A program made the translations under genes and the position numbers. Under the pieces are notes generated by a model. The model was not told the origin of the DNA and ran no database searches. It was given only the letters and a program-made list of their open reading frames with translations. Source: Kriegella aquimaris (GTDB lineage: Bacteria > Bacteroidota > Bacteroidia > Flavobacteriales > Flavobacteriaceae). From it: 64,000 nt of DNA. Where the stretch lies: assembly GCF_900103215.1 (NCBI RefSeq), contig NZ_FNGV01000006.1, positions 1-64,000 on the forward strand. The letters run 5' to 3'. Each line of letters opens with the position of its first letter. Positions within the stretch are counted from its first letter, which is position 1. Below, piece after piece: positions 16,248 through 24,882 of this stretch.

Positions 16248-16255
16248 TAACTTTG
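16248..16255 (+). promoter_or_regulatory. Candidate -7 box directly before the sulP start codon
   Basis: TAACTTTG matches TAnnTTTG and ends 5 bp before the ATG at 16260. The same 8-mer stands before the cysteine-synthase-family gene. If functional, the transcript would begin inside or just at the start codon. Confidence 0.4.
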
Positions 16256-16259
16256 TACT

Positions 16260-17987
16260 ATGCAAAAAATTCTTCCGTTTCTACAATGGTTGCCCTACTA
16301 TAAAAAAGAGTATTTAGTAAAGGATCTTGTTGCCGGACTAACAGTTGGTATCGTTCTGATACCTCAGAGCATGGCCTATGCGATGATTGCGGGTCTTCCG
16401 CCTGTTTATGGTCTTTACGCTTCATTAATTCCCGTATTGGTATATGCATTCTTGGGTACGTCAAGGCAATTGGCGGTCGGCCCCGTGGCAATGGACTCAC
16501 TTTTGGTTGCCGCCGGACTAGCGGCTTTTGCCATAAACGGAGGTGAATATTACGTGGCTATGGCGGTATTTTTGGCATTTCTTGTAGGTGCTATACAAAT
16601 GGTTTTGGGCTTCTTGCGCATGGGATTTTTGGTAAATTTTTTATCCAGGCCCGTTATCAGTGGTTTTACATCGGCCGCAGCCGTGATTATTATATTTAGT
16701 CAGTTAAAGCATATTCTAGGTACCCCTGTCGAACGAAGTCACTGGATTCATGAACTGATTGCCAATATAGTTGTTGCACTACCCCAAACAAATGTGGTAG
16801 ACTTACTTCTTGGATTGGGCGGAATTGTTTTGATTATCTTCATTAGAAAATGGAACAAGAACATACCTACGGTTTTGCTTGTAGTGGTGTTGGGCATTTT
16901 AACTGTTTATTTATTCGATTTGCAGTCGTTTGGTACGCATATCGTTGGAGCAGTGCCAGAAGGGCTGCCCCATTTTGAAATTCCACGCATAACCCTAAAG
17001 AATACAGCCGAAATTTGGCCTATGGCCTTGACCTTGGCACTGGTAGGGTATTTGGAAGCTATATCGATAGGGAAAGCAATGGAGGAAAAGAGAGGCATTG
17101 AAACCATTGACCCTAATAAGGAGTTGATAGCTTTAGGTTCTTCCAATATGATAGGGTCTTTTTTTCAGTCGTATCCGATTACCGGAAGTTTTTCGCGATC
17201 GGCCATCAGTGATTCGGCAGGTACTAAGTCGCCTATTGCGTCACTCTTTAGTGTGGCGCTCGTCGCTATAACGCTGCTCTACTTGACGCCCTTGTTCTAT
17301 TACTTGCCCAAAGCTGTGTTGGCCAGCATTATTATGGTTTCCGTTTTTGGTTTGATCGATGTGGCCTACCCTAAAGTTTTATGGAAATATAGAAAGGATG
17401 AATTCACCATATTATCGATTACATTTTTGGTTACGCTTTTTATCGGTATTCCTCAGGGTATTTTGGTAGGAGTGCTGCTTTCCCTGCTTTTAATGGTTTA
17501 TAAAAGTTCAAAGCCCCATTTTGCGGTTTTGGGAAAGATAAAGGATTCGGAGTATTATAAAAACGTAGATCGTTTCGGAGAGGAAATCGAGTTCAGGGAT
17601 GACTTATTGATCGTCAGATTCGACTCTCAATTGTATTTTGGCAATAAGAGCTATTTTAAGAAACAACTTTTTCATTTTATTGACAGTAAGAAAGATACGC
17701 TTAAAGCGGTTATTCTAAATGCCGAGGCCATCAATTACATTGATTCGACGGCAACGGCTATGTTGGTCAAGACCATTCGCGAAATTCACGACCGTAATCT
17801 AAAGTTTTATATTTCTGGGGCCATAGGCCCGACAAGAGACATTATTTTTAGCAGTGGGATAATTAAGGAAATTCCTAAGGAAAGACTGTTTATCACCGTT
17901 AGGGATGCGGTGAAAAGTTTTGATAACCCGTCTACTGCAACGGCTTTACAAGAGCGAATAGCGTATCAAAACAGACCGAAGCAGTAA
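16260..17987 (+). CDS. SulP-family inorganic anion transporter with STAS domain
   Basis: A protein of 575 residues. The SLC26/SulP membrane core covers about 15-425 with some 12-14 helices. Motifs are GLTVGIVLIPQSMAYAMIAG near the start, VGPVAMDSLLVAAG, FLSRPVISGFTSAAA, and FFQSYPITGSFSRSAI. A cytoplasmic STAS domain follows (about 445-560: SQLYFGNKSYFKK, VILNAEAINYIDSTA, where the Ser is the usual STAS position). Such carriers take up sulfate, bicarbonate or other anions. Bicarbonate and sulfate are both plausible in seawater; a cysteine synthase lies four genes upstream, but this does not settle it. A short hairpin with T-run follows the stop. Confidence 0.92.
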   Translation: MQKILPFLQWLPYYKKEYLVKDLVAGLTVGIVLIPQSMAYAMIAGLPPVYGLYASLIPVLVYAFLGTSRQLAVGPVAMDSLLVAAGLAAFAINGGEYYVAMAVFLAFLVGAIQMVLGFLRMGFLVNFLSRPVISGFTSAAAVIIIFSQLKHILGTPVERSHWIHELIANIVVALPQTNVVDLLLGLGGIVLIIFIRKWNKNIPTVLLVVVLGILTVYLFDLQSFGTHIVGAVPEGLPHFEIPRITLKNTAEIWPMALTLALVGYLEAISIGKAMEEKRGIETIDPNKELIALGSSNMIGSFFQSYPITGSFSRSAISDSAGTKSPIASLFSVALVAITLLYLTPLFYYLPKAVLASIIMVSVFGLIDVAYPKVLWKYRKDEFTILSITFLVTLFIGIPQGILVGVLLSLLLMVYKSSKPHFAVLGKIKDSEYYKNVDRFGEEIEFRDDLLIVRFDSQLYFGNKSYFKKQLFHFIDSKKDTLKAVILNAEAINYIDSTATAMLVKTIREIHDRNLKFYISGAIGPTRDIIFSSGIIKEIPKERLFITVRDAVKSFDNPSTATALQERIAYQNRPKQ

Positions 17988-17989
17988 TC

Positions 17990-18018
17990 GTCTCGGTCGA
18001 GACTTGATCTGTTCTTTT
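17990..18018 (+). terminator. Short hairpin and T-run after sulP
   Basis: GTCTCG (17990-17995) and CGAGAC (17998-18003) can form a 5-6 bp stem with a tight loop, followed by TTGATCTGTTCTTTTTTATTTT. The stem is short, so this is a weak to moderate terminator. Confidence 0.45.
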
Positions 18019-18468
18019 TTATTTTAACTTATGTTTCTAGGGAATACGTAGCTCATCGTTCTCAATTTGCTAAATCTTTCTACATTCTCTTGATATTCAT
18101 TAAAGTCCTCATTTTTCGTTGTCTACACTATTTTTTTATTTGATTAAATGTTTGATAATCAAGTTTTTTTATGCACATAATGTATGTTTTGACAGAAATA
18201 AGTCAGAATACCATAAATGTTAAAATTATCCCAATGCGTTTAAATGCTGCTATTCCTTAATTCCTTATATTTAGTAGGAATATATTTACAATTATATGAT
18301 AATGGATGCTTCTAGAAGAATTCCGGGAATGTATAATTTCTAAATAATCAACGTAGACCAACAGTGGACTTTATCTCGATATATGCTATTTTGGTGATGG
18401 TCATCTTCTTGTTTTGGTTAGTCTTTGTAATACGTATGTATCGCAAAATGAAAGATTGAAACATAGAA
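18004..18468. other. AT-rich gap between convergent genes, with one tiny ORF
   Basis: These 465 bases lie between the 3' ends of sulP and the minus-strand nuclease gene, where intergenic DNA is usually short. Apart from the sulP terminator region and the 31-codon hydrophobic ORF at 18364-18459, I see no gene or RNA. A TATATTTA stretch near 18287 is one base off the TAnnTTTG box and would point towards the small ORF. Confidence 0.4.
18364..18459 (+). CDS. Possible 31-residue single-helix membrane protein (GTG start)
   Basis: GTG at 18364 opens 31 codons ending at a TGA. The product begins VDFISIYAIL, has about 20 continuous hydrophobic residues (roughly 3-22, including IFLFWLVFVI) and ends in a basic tail RMYRKMKD. 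A single helix followed by a positive C-terminus is the classic shape of a small inner-membrane protein with N-out topology. There is no ATG and no Shine-Dalgarno site, but this phylum rarely uses one. It lies in an otherwise empty gap and overlaps no other gene. I do not recognise a family. A chance ORF of this composition is possible. Confidence 0.3.
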   Translation: MDFISIYAILVMVIFLFWLVFVIRMYRKMKD

Positions 18469-19854
18469 TTAAAGAGCGTCGGTAATTTCTTGACCCTTCC
18501 AGACTTTTTGAGGGTTTTTGAATAGATATGATTGCACGATACGCTGAGTTTCCAATGTGTTTTTTTGTTCAATAACAAATGCCTCCAAATCAGTAAGTGT
18601 ATTTATCGGAGTCTCTTTATCCACATAACCATATCCTACATACAAGCCATTTTTTATACGTACGAAGGCATCTTCTGAAGTTGTTCTACCTTTTTCCTTG
18701 ATCCAGATATCATCATTTTGAGTAGCCATATGTACCAGTGCTTTTTCCACCTTTTCGTTATATGTGGGCATAGGTTCGGTACCTCGACAGATTCCATCGC
18801 ATGTCTCAATGCTATAATGGGAACAAGTGGGCACGTTTTCCTGTAGATGGCAATATTTGGGGCATAGGAGAAACGTTTTGCAAATTGTCTCTAAAAAAAG
18901 GCGGCAGTCCGTCAGATTATAGAAGACCGCAACAGGATTAGGCGCCATTTTTATTTTATTATAGGCCAGATGAAGAATGCCATTGCGGTCTTCATAGCTA
19001 AAGATGCCATATCGTTGTCCATTGCTTTTCTGAGCCTTATTGTATTGGGGAAAATGATGTTTAATCGCTGCTGATTCCTTTAAAAGTGCCACTAATTCGT
19101 TCCCCGATAGATCGTAATCGATATCTGCCGTTTGGTTGCACATCCGAACTTCTTTGGTGGCTTTGTCATAAAAATGGCCCAATACCCTTTTTTTGATATC
19201 AATCGCTTTACCTACGTAAATGATTTTACCCATTGCATCTTTAAAATAGTAAACTCCTGGCTTTTTAGGTAGCTTATCAAAAACCTGCTTTGGTAGCGAA
19301 GGGGGCAGTGTAGCCTCTTGGGAACGTGCGTTTAAAAACGATTTAAAAATTTTTGCGGCATTCTCTTGTTGCATTAATTTTTTAAAGAGCAGTACGGTCG
19401 CATGAGCATCGCCACGGGCCCTATGCCTATCGGTCAATGGAATTTGTAAAGAAGAACAGAGTTTTCCCAGACTGTAAGAATTATAACCGGGCAACAATTT
19501 TCGTGATAACCGAACGGTGCATAGTTTTTTTCGAATAAAGTCGAGTCCTAAATTTTGAAATTCGTTCTTAATTACATTGTAATCAAAATTTACGCTATGT
19601 GCGACAAAAATGGAATCTTTGGTGATTTCCAGTATTTTAGGTGCAATTTCTGATAAAATGGGGGCGTCACTTACAAGGTCTTCGTCGATTCCCGTGAGCC
19701 GGGTTATAAAATAAGGAATCTCACATTCAGGGTTGACCAAGGAAGTATACTCATCGACAATTTCATTTCCATCAAATTTAAAGATTGAAATTTCTGTTAT
19801 CTTGTTTCCCTTAATACCGTTTCCTGTAGTTTCTATATCAACTATGGTATACAT
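18469..19854 (-). CDS. DnaQ-like 3'-5' exonuclease fused to a UvrC-type GIY-YIG domain
   Basis: A protein of 461 residues. The N-terminal DEDDh exonuclease (about 1-165) has ExoI DIETTG, ExoII HSVNFDYNVI and ExoIII HRARGDAHAT. The second domain (about 190-275) is a GIY-YIG endonuclease like the N-terminus of UvrC: KKPGVYYFKDAMGKIIYVGKA, IKKRVLGHF, and ELVALLKESAAIK. A C-terminal region with CPKYCHLQ and a Cys-rich patch (CSHYSIETCDGIC) resembles UvrC-related Cho proteins. Similar fusions are found in many bacteria and are annotated as DNA polymerase III epsilon-like; they probably process damaged or branched DNA ends. The UvrC RNase H domain is absent. It diverges from the haem-binding gene at 19974. 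Confidence 0.9.
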   Translation of the reverse strand: MYTIVDIETTGNGIKGNKITEISIFKFDGNEIVDEYTSLVNPECEIPYFITRLTGIDEDLVSDAPILSEIAPKILEITKDSIFVAHSVNFDYNVIKNEFQNLGLDFIRKKLCTVRLSRKLLPGYNSYSLGKLCSSLQIPLTDRHRARGDAHATVLLFKKLMQQENAAKIFKSFLNARSQEATLPPSLPKQVFDKLPKKPGVYYFKDAMGKIIYVGKAIDIKKRVLGHFYDKATKEVRMCNQTADIDYDLSGNELVALLKESAAIKHHFPQYNKAQKSNGQRYGIFSYEDRNGILHLAYNKIKMAPNPVAVFYNLTDCRLFLETICKTFLLCPKYCHLQENVPTCSHYSIETCDGICRGTEPMPTYNEKVEKALVHMATQNDDIWIKEKGRTTSEDAFVRIKNGLYVGYGYVDKETPINTLTDLEAFVIEQKNTLETQRIVQSYLFKNPQKVWKGQEITDAL

Positions 19855-19973
19855 TGGTAGAATTAATATCGTATAAAATTAGTAAAATGAGTACATTTAG
19901 AAGGTAAATCCATCATTTCATTGAAATCGATGAGAAAGATAAATAGCAAATTAAATAAATAATCCTTCTTATT

Positions 19974-20486
19974 ATGGTTAAAAAAATTTTAGGGGTCTTG
20001 TTGTTGGTTTTAATCGTTATTCAGTTTTTCCGTCCAGAAAAAAATGATTCAAACGACCTGACCTATGATATTTCAACGAAATATAAGGTTCCGGACAATG
20101 TCAACCATTTGTTACAAGTTTCGTGTAACGATTGTCATTCGAATAAGTCGGAATACCCTTGGTATGCTAACGTACAGCCAATAGCTTGGTGGCTTAATGA
20201 TCACATTAACGATGGGAAGCGACACTTGAATTTTTCTGAGTTTACCAAAAAGCCTATTGCAGTTCAGAACCACAAGTTTGAGGAGACCATTGAGATGGTC
20301 GAGGAGCATGAAATGCCCTTAAAATCATATACCAATTTTGGACTTCATGCCGAGGCAAATCTATCTGATGAGCAACGGGAAGATATCATTGTTTGGGCCA
20401 AGGAGCAAATGGCTTACTTAAAGAACAATTATCCGGCCGATAGTTTGGTACTGAAGCGAAGAGGACCACAGTCGCCCAGTAAGTAG
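19974..20486 (+). CDS. Haem-binding-domain protein, membrane-anchored
   Basis: A protein of 170 residues with an N-terminal membrane anchor (LGVLLLVLIVIQFF) and a single CxxCH motif, CNDCH at 51-55, followed by SNKSEYPWYANVQPIAWWL and HINDGKRHLNFSEF. This order is diagnostic of the haem_bd domain found in Bacteroidota, which contains one covalent haem c. The conserved His/Met further on includes EEHEMPLKSY. It should act on the periplasmic side in electron transfer or sensing; the partner is unknown. The start is supported by the signal anchor right after the ATG. It converges with the metallophosphoesterase gene 46 bp downstream. Confidence 0.85.
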   Translation: MVKKILGVLLLVLIVIQFFRPEKNDSNDLTYDISTKYKVPDNVNHLLQVSCNDCHSNKSEYPWYANVQPIAWWLNDHINDGKRHLNFSEFTKKPIAVQNHKFEETIEMVEEHEMPLKSYTNFGLHAEANLSDEQREDIIVWAKEQMAYLKNNYPADSLVLKRRGPQSPSK

Positions 20487-20532
20487 CCTGGTTTGGTCTC
20501 TTTCCCCCAGTATGTATTTCGTAGAGATGGAA

Positions 20533-21462
20533 TTAGCGGATTTCCAAATTACGATTCTCTTCACGCCCATACCCCATGATTTCTAATTTATGGGGATAAA
20601 CTTTGATTGTACTGTAAGAAGTTTGCTCCGTATCGACCATGCCTTTCATAGTCACATAGTGTATCCCGTTTTTTTGACCATAATTACCTGCGTGGTTATG
20701 ACCATTGATATAGGCTTTTACACTAGGGTAGCTTTCAATTAGGTCAATGACCGCATCAGCATTCCAGAGATTGTGTACATTCTCGGGGTAGACCGGAAAA
20801 TGACAATAAAGAATCACCTTTTCTTCGTTTTTGGAAGCACTTTCTAGAACCTGCTTGAGCCATTTTAGTTGTTTTTTTCCTAAGGCGCCGTTCCATTTAG
20901 GGGATTCTATCTTATGCTTTGTATAATAAGCATCAGCCTTTTTGTAGTTCTTGCTCTCTTGGGGATAGGCATGAAAACTTACATCATTCCCGTTGAGTAC
21001 AATAAAACGCCAACCATTTACTTCAAAATCGTAATAGGGCGAAGGTAGTCCCATACGTTCTGAAACCTTATGCTTTAGGGTATCTGCCACCGAAAAATCG
21101 TGATTTCCCAGAACATGGTATTTGGGCATTTTCAGGGTATTGTAAATGGGCCCAACGTCATCAAAACTTTTCCAATCTTTATCTATGAAGTCACCCAAAT
21201 GTACCGTATAGGCTAAATCCATCGTATTCAGATGGGTCACACATTGCTGTAGTTTAGTGTCTGATAGATCGTATTTTCGAACGCCCGTACCAACTTCATC
21301 GCAGTACTGGCAGTCGGCAATAACCCCAAAAGAAAAGTGTTTTTCTTCTGGGTTCTTTTGAGCATAGCTGGTAAGTGTAAACAAGACTATGAAAACAATG
21401 GACCATTTAGGCTTTCCATCAGCGAACATGGAATGTAAAACTGAAAATCTTTGTAGCATCAT
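20533..21462 (-). CDS. Calcineurin-like metallophosphoesterase, exported
   Basis: A protein of 309 residues, or 298 if the later Met (21429) starts the signal peptide ending LTSYAQ. It carries a full metallophosphoesterase set: GVIADCQYCD (a DxQ in place of the common DxH, as in ADP-ribose/CDP-alcohol pyrophosphatases), GDFIDKDW, GNHDFS, CHFPVYPEN and NGHNHAGNYG. The order and the DCQY motif are closest to the ADPRM branch, which hydrolyses ADP-ribose, CDP-choline or similar. Being exported, it may release phosphate from extracellular nucleotides or sugar phosphates. It is the last gene of the four-gene minus-strand operon, 7 bp after the ThuA/PQQ gene. Confidence 0.85.
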   Translation of the reverse strand: MMLQRFSVLHSMFADGKPKWSIVFIVLFTLTSYAQKNPEEKHFSFGVIADCQYCDEVGTGVRKYDLSDTKLQQCVTHLNTMDLAYTVHLGDFIDKDWKSFDDVGPIYNTLKMPKYHVLGNHDFSVADTLKHKVSERMGLPSPYYDFEVNGWRFIVLNGNDVSFHAYPQESKNYKKADAYYTKHKIESPKWNGALGKKQLKWLKQVLESASKNEEKVILYCHFPVYPENVHNLWNADAVIDLIESYPSVKAYINGHNHAGNYGQKNGIHYVTMKGMVDTEQTSYSTIKVYPHKLEIMGYGREENRNLEIR

Positions 21463-21469
21463 TCTATTC

Positions 21470-24400
21470 TTATTCTCTTAAATATTCCAAAGCGATCCAA
21501 TCGGTTTGAGCAATATTCTGTTTCGGATTATCCGCGTTTTTGAAGACAATAAAAATATCTCCCTTTTCGGATTGTGGTTTTACCGCAATATCATAATGTC
21601 TTGTCGTTTCCTTTCCAAAGTATTTCAGCTTTGTCTGTCCGATTAGCGGTCCGTCAACTGCACCTTCCCGAATTTCCAAGGTACCTGCAAAATGATAGTC
21701 CGTATTATAAAAAGTAGCAAAAAGGATGTTGTTGAGGTTCTTTAGATTTAGGTTGTTAAATCTTAAAAATGAATTGTCTGTTACCGGGCCTACAACACGG
21801 GAATAATTGGTGCTCCAGTCCCCTAATCCTTCGCTTTTTGCATCGGCATTTTCAGCTTCTATTTTGTTTATCCTAAAAATTAACTGTTCGTTGGCCACTA
21901 GTTCAGAATCGGGTTGTCCTGCTTTTCCTTTGTCGCGATAAGAAGCCATCAACACATAAACTCCATCGGCATCTTTAGCATTTAGATGCTTATTGAAATT
22001 AAGCGTACCAGTTAATGGCAAAGCTTTTGATGGTGCTTCTTTTTTTGGTTTTAAAGAAAGAATATACGAAACAATTTTACTCACCTCTTCAATCTTGAGC
22101 TGCGGGTGGGCCGACATAGGGCTCTCGCCCCATACTCCGGCACCTCCTTTGATGATTTTTGAAATAAGATAGGCTCGGTCATCTTCGTTGTATTTTTTCG
22201 CAACTTCGATATAACTGGGCCCATTTACTTTTTCATCGATGGCATGACAGGCTTTGCAGTCGGTTCCGTCGATTATCTTTTTTCCCTCCGGAGTTGTATT
22301 TTTCTGATGGCCTATAGTCGCTTTTACTAAATCTTTGCCCTCCTCTATATAATCAAAGGTCACCTTGACGTCATCAGGAGAAATACTGCCATCGACGGTG
22401 GTGCCATCTTGTTGGTCGGTAACGATTACCTTATAGTCCACCTTTTTATTATCCCAGTAAATACTATCGTTGGGCTGTATCTGAATGCTAAGTAATGGTG
22501 AGTCATTACCGACCCTAATTTCTGTATTGGCCGTTGCAAAATTCCCTTTACTATCGATTACTTTTAACCGTACGTTTTGAATGCCATCTTCCGAAAATGT
22601 GTAGGAAGGCTCTTTTTCTGTCGATTGAACTGTGTCATCGGTAAATGACCATTCGTAGGTAAGTTGGTCTTTGTCATAGTCTAAAGACTTATCAGCCGAA
22701 AATTTTACGGTCAATGGAGCGCCACCAACGGTTTTGTCTACTTCGATTTGTGCTACGGGATTTCGGTTGCCGCTGATGTAAGATATCGAACTCAATCGCG
22801 CATCGAGGTTTTGGGTATTCCATTTTTGACCATATTCCAAAATATAGAATTTTCCATCGGATCCGAAAATCATGTCCATAGGATGTGAAAACTCGGTGTT
22901 GGGCATAAAAGCATCCGCCTTTACATAATTATGGTTTTCATCTAAGGTTATTACGTAAATCCAATCACGGATCCACTCATAAAGAAATAATTTATCTTCG
23001 AAATATTCAGGAAACTGTTCTTTGGCATTGGGCTGGTCGGAAGCATGAAAAACTGGTCCGGCCATCGGGTTGATTCCGCCATCGCCCATCCAAGGAAATT
23101 CTTCGGATCGATAGTAGGTCATCGGAATCATCGATTTCTGTGCTGGAGGCAATTTTTGTATTCCTGTATTGTTCGGTGAGTTATTGATCAGGTTTTCGGG
23201 ATCAAATTTTGGCCCTGATTTTTCAGCGGCAAAGTCATAATCGTTATAAGGTTCATTGTATCCCCTTGTGTAAGGCCAACCCCAGTAACCGGCCTTTCGG
23301 GCCTGGTCGTATTCGCCCATACCACTGGGACCTCTATCAGGGTCTGCTTTACCCGCATCTGGACCCACATCGCCCCAGTAAAGGTAGCCCGTTTTGCTAT
23401 CTATGGAAGGTCTGAAGGGGTTGCGATTGCCCATAACATAAATTTCCGGTCTTGTTTTAGGGGTGCCAACGGGGAAAAGATTTCCTTCGGGAATGGAGTA
23501 GGTGCCGTCATCCTCGGGTTTTATACGAAGAATTTTTCCCCTTAGGTCGTTGCTGTTGGCCGCCGATTTCTGGGCATCCCAAAGTGCCCTGCCTTCACGT
23601 TCGTCGATAGGGGCGAAACCTGAAGATTCAAACGGATTGGTATTGTCGCCCAGCCCAATAAATAAGTTGCCGTTTGGACCAAATTCCAGTGCGCCACCAC
23701 TATGACAACATTTTCGTAGGGTTGGTACTTCAAGTAGAATTTTTTCAGACTCGAAAACCAATTTCTTATCGATAAGATCAAAACGCGAAATACGTTGTTT
23801 TGATTCTTCACCCGCTACCGAATAGAATAAATAGATCCAATTGTTCTTTTGGTAATTGGGATCTACGGCCAGGCCTAAAAGACCGTCTTCATTACCATAA
23901 AAGAGGTCCATTTGTGCTAAAACCTCTGTCTTTTCAGCTTTGAAATCATATAATTTTAAAGCTCCTCGTCGTTCTATAAACAAAATACCTTGTCCTGGAA
24001 GTTCATCCAACTCCATAGGTTCATTGAGATTGAAATCAAGTACTTTTTTTACAAAGCGGTCTTCTGGAGGAACACGATCAGTTTTTGCCAATTCGTAATT
24101 CAGTGTATTTTCTCCCATGGCATATCGTAAACCACCAAGAAGATGGTTTAAAAATGTAGCATTCTCGTAGGTCTCGTCAGTATGGCCAAGTTCAGTGTAA
24201 AAGGCTCTTCCGCCATCAAAATCATGGTACCAAGAAATAGGATGATGTTCACCATTCTTACCGCCTTCATAACTGCTTTCGTCAACTTCCATTAAAACAT
24301 TGATATCAGGATTGATACTTTTGAAATTGTACCATTCATCTGTTTTTTTCCAAGTCTTTTCCAAAGACTGTGTCGATGGATGGTTATTGTCGATGACCTT

Positions 24401-24880
24401 CAATGTTGCCTCCTGTATTTTGGGATGACTATCGAAATAGGCGCCTACCAATTTGTTGTACCACGGCCAATCGTATTCGGTGTCGGTTGCCGCATGTATG
24501 CCTACAAAACCACCTCCGGCTTGTATATAGCGTTCCAAGTCGGCTTGTTGTACATCATTTAAGATGTTACCTGTGGTATTTAAAAATATGACGGACGCAT
24601 ACTGCTTTAATGAATCTTCTACAATATACTCGGCATCTTCGGTAGCGACAACTTCAAAGTCGTTCGCTACTCCTAGCTTTTTTAATTCTGCTATCCCCGG
24701 TTCAATCGAAGCGTGTCTAAAACCTTCCGTTTTACTGAATACAAGTACTTTCTCTTTTTTAGTGCTGCAAGATAGCGCCAAGCTAAAAAGAAAGGAAACC
24801 AAGAGATATTTCGCAATAAAGGCCGCCTTTAAGGGCGACCTTTTGTATTTATAAGGGTTATTATTTGGTTGGTTATTCAT
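21470..24880 (-). CDS. ThuA / PQQ-sugar-dehydrogenase / PKD / cytochrome c lipoprotein
   Basis: A multidomain lipoprotein of 1136 residues (lipobox LALSCS near 35-40). In order: a ThuA domain (about 45-255; VLVFSKTEGFRHASI, VGIHAATDTEYDWPWY, HPISWYHDFDGGRAFYTELG); a GSDH-like beta-propeller of PQQ-dependent sugar dehydrogenases (about 270-700; GLLGLAVDP, RKCCHSGGALEFGPNG, LRGKILRIKPEDDG); a PKD domain (about 710-795); a class I cytochrome c (CKACH at 875-879, late Met in SPMSAHPQ); and a C-terminal CBM6-like beta-sandwich (about 980-1136). ThuA relatives act on 3-keto-disaccharides, and the propeller plus cytochrome could oxidise a sugar and pass electrons on. This architecture recurs in Bacteroidota. 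It begins 2 bp after the DUF1080 gene. Catalysis by any one domain is inference. Confidence 0.88.
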   Translation of the reverse strand: MNNQPNNNPYKYKRSPLKAAFIAKYLLVSFLFSLALSCSTKKEKVLVFSKTEGFRHASIEPGIAELKKLGVANDFEVVATEDAEYIVEDSLKQYASVIFLNTTGNILNDVQQADLERYIQAGGGFVGIHAATDTEYDWPWYNKLVGAYFDSHPKIQEATLKVIDNNHPSTQSLEKTWKKTDEWYNFKSINPDINVLMEVDESSYEGGKNGEHHPISWYHDFDGGRAFYTELGHTDETYENATFLNHLLGGLRYAMGENTLNYELAKTDRVPPEDRFVKKVLDFNLNEPMELDELPGQGILFIERRGALKLYDFKAEKTEVLAQMDLFYGNEDGLLGLAVDPNYQKNNWIYLFYSVAGEESKQRISRFDLIDKKLVFESEKILLEVPTLRKCCHSGGALEFGPNGNLFIGLGDNTNPFESSGFAPIDEREGRALWDAQKSAANSNDLRGKILRIKPEDDGTYSIPEGNLFPVGTPKTRPEIYVMGNRNPFRPSIDSKTGYLYWGDVGPDAGKADPDRGPSGMGEYDQARKAGYWGWPYTRGYNEPYNDYDFAAEKSGPKFDPENLINNSPNNTGIQKLPPAQKSMIPMTYYRSEEFPWMGDGGINPMAGPVFHASDQPNAKEQFPEYFEDKLFLYEWIRDWIYVITLDENHNYVKADAFMPNTEFSHPMDMIFGSDGKFYILEYGQKWNTQNLDARLSSISYISGNRNPVAQIEVDKTVGGAPLTVKFSADKSLDYDKDQLTYEWSFTDDTVQSTEKEPSYTFSEDGIQNVRLKVIDSKGNFATANTEIRVGNDSPLLSIQIQPNDSIYWDNKKVDYKVIVTDQQDGTTVDGSISPDDVKVTFDYIEEGKDLVKATIGHQKNTTPEGKKIIDGTDCKACHAIDEKVNGPSYIEVAKKYNEDDRAYLISKIIKGGAGVWGESPMSAHPQLKIEEVSKIVSYILSLKPKKEAPSKALPLTGTLNFNKHLNAKDADGVYVLMASYRDKGKAGQPDSELVANEQLIFRINKIEAENADAKSEGLGDWSTNYSRVVGPVTDNSFLRFNNLNLKNLNNILFATFYNTDYHFAGTLEIREGAVDGPLIGQTKLKYFGKETTRHYDIAVKPQSEKGDIFIVFKNADNPKQNIAQTDWIALEYLRE

Positions 24881-24882
24881 AA

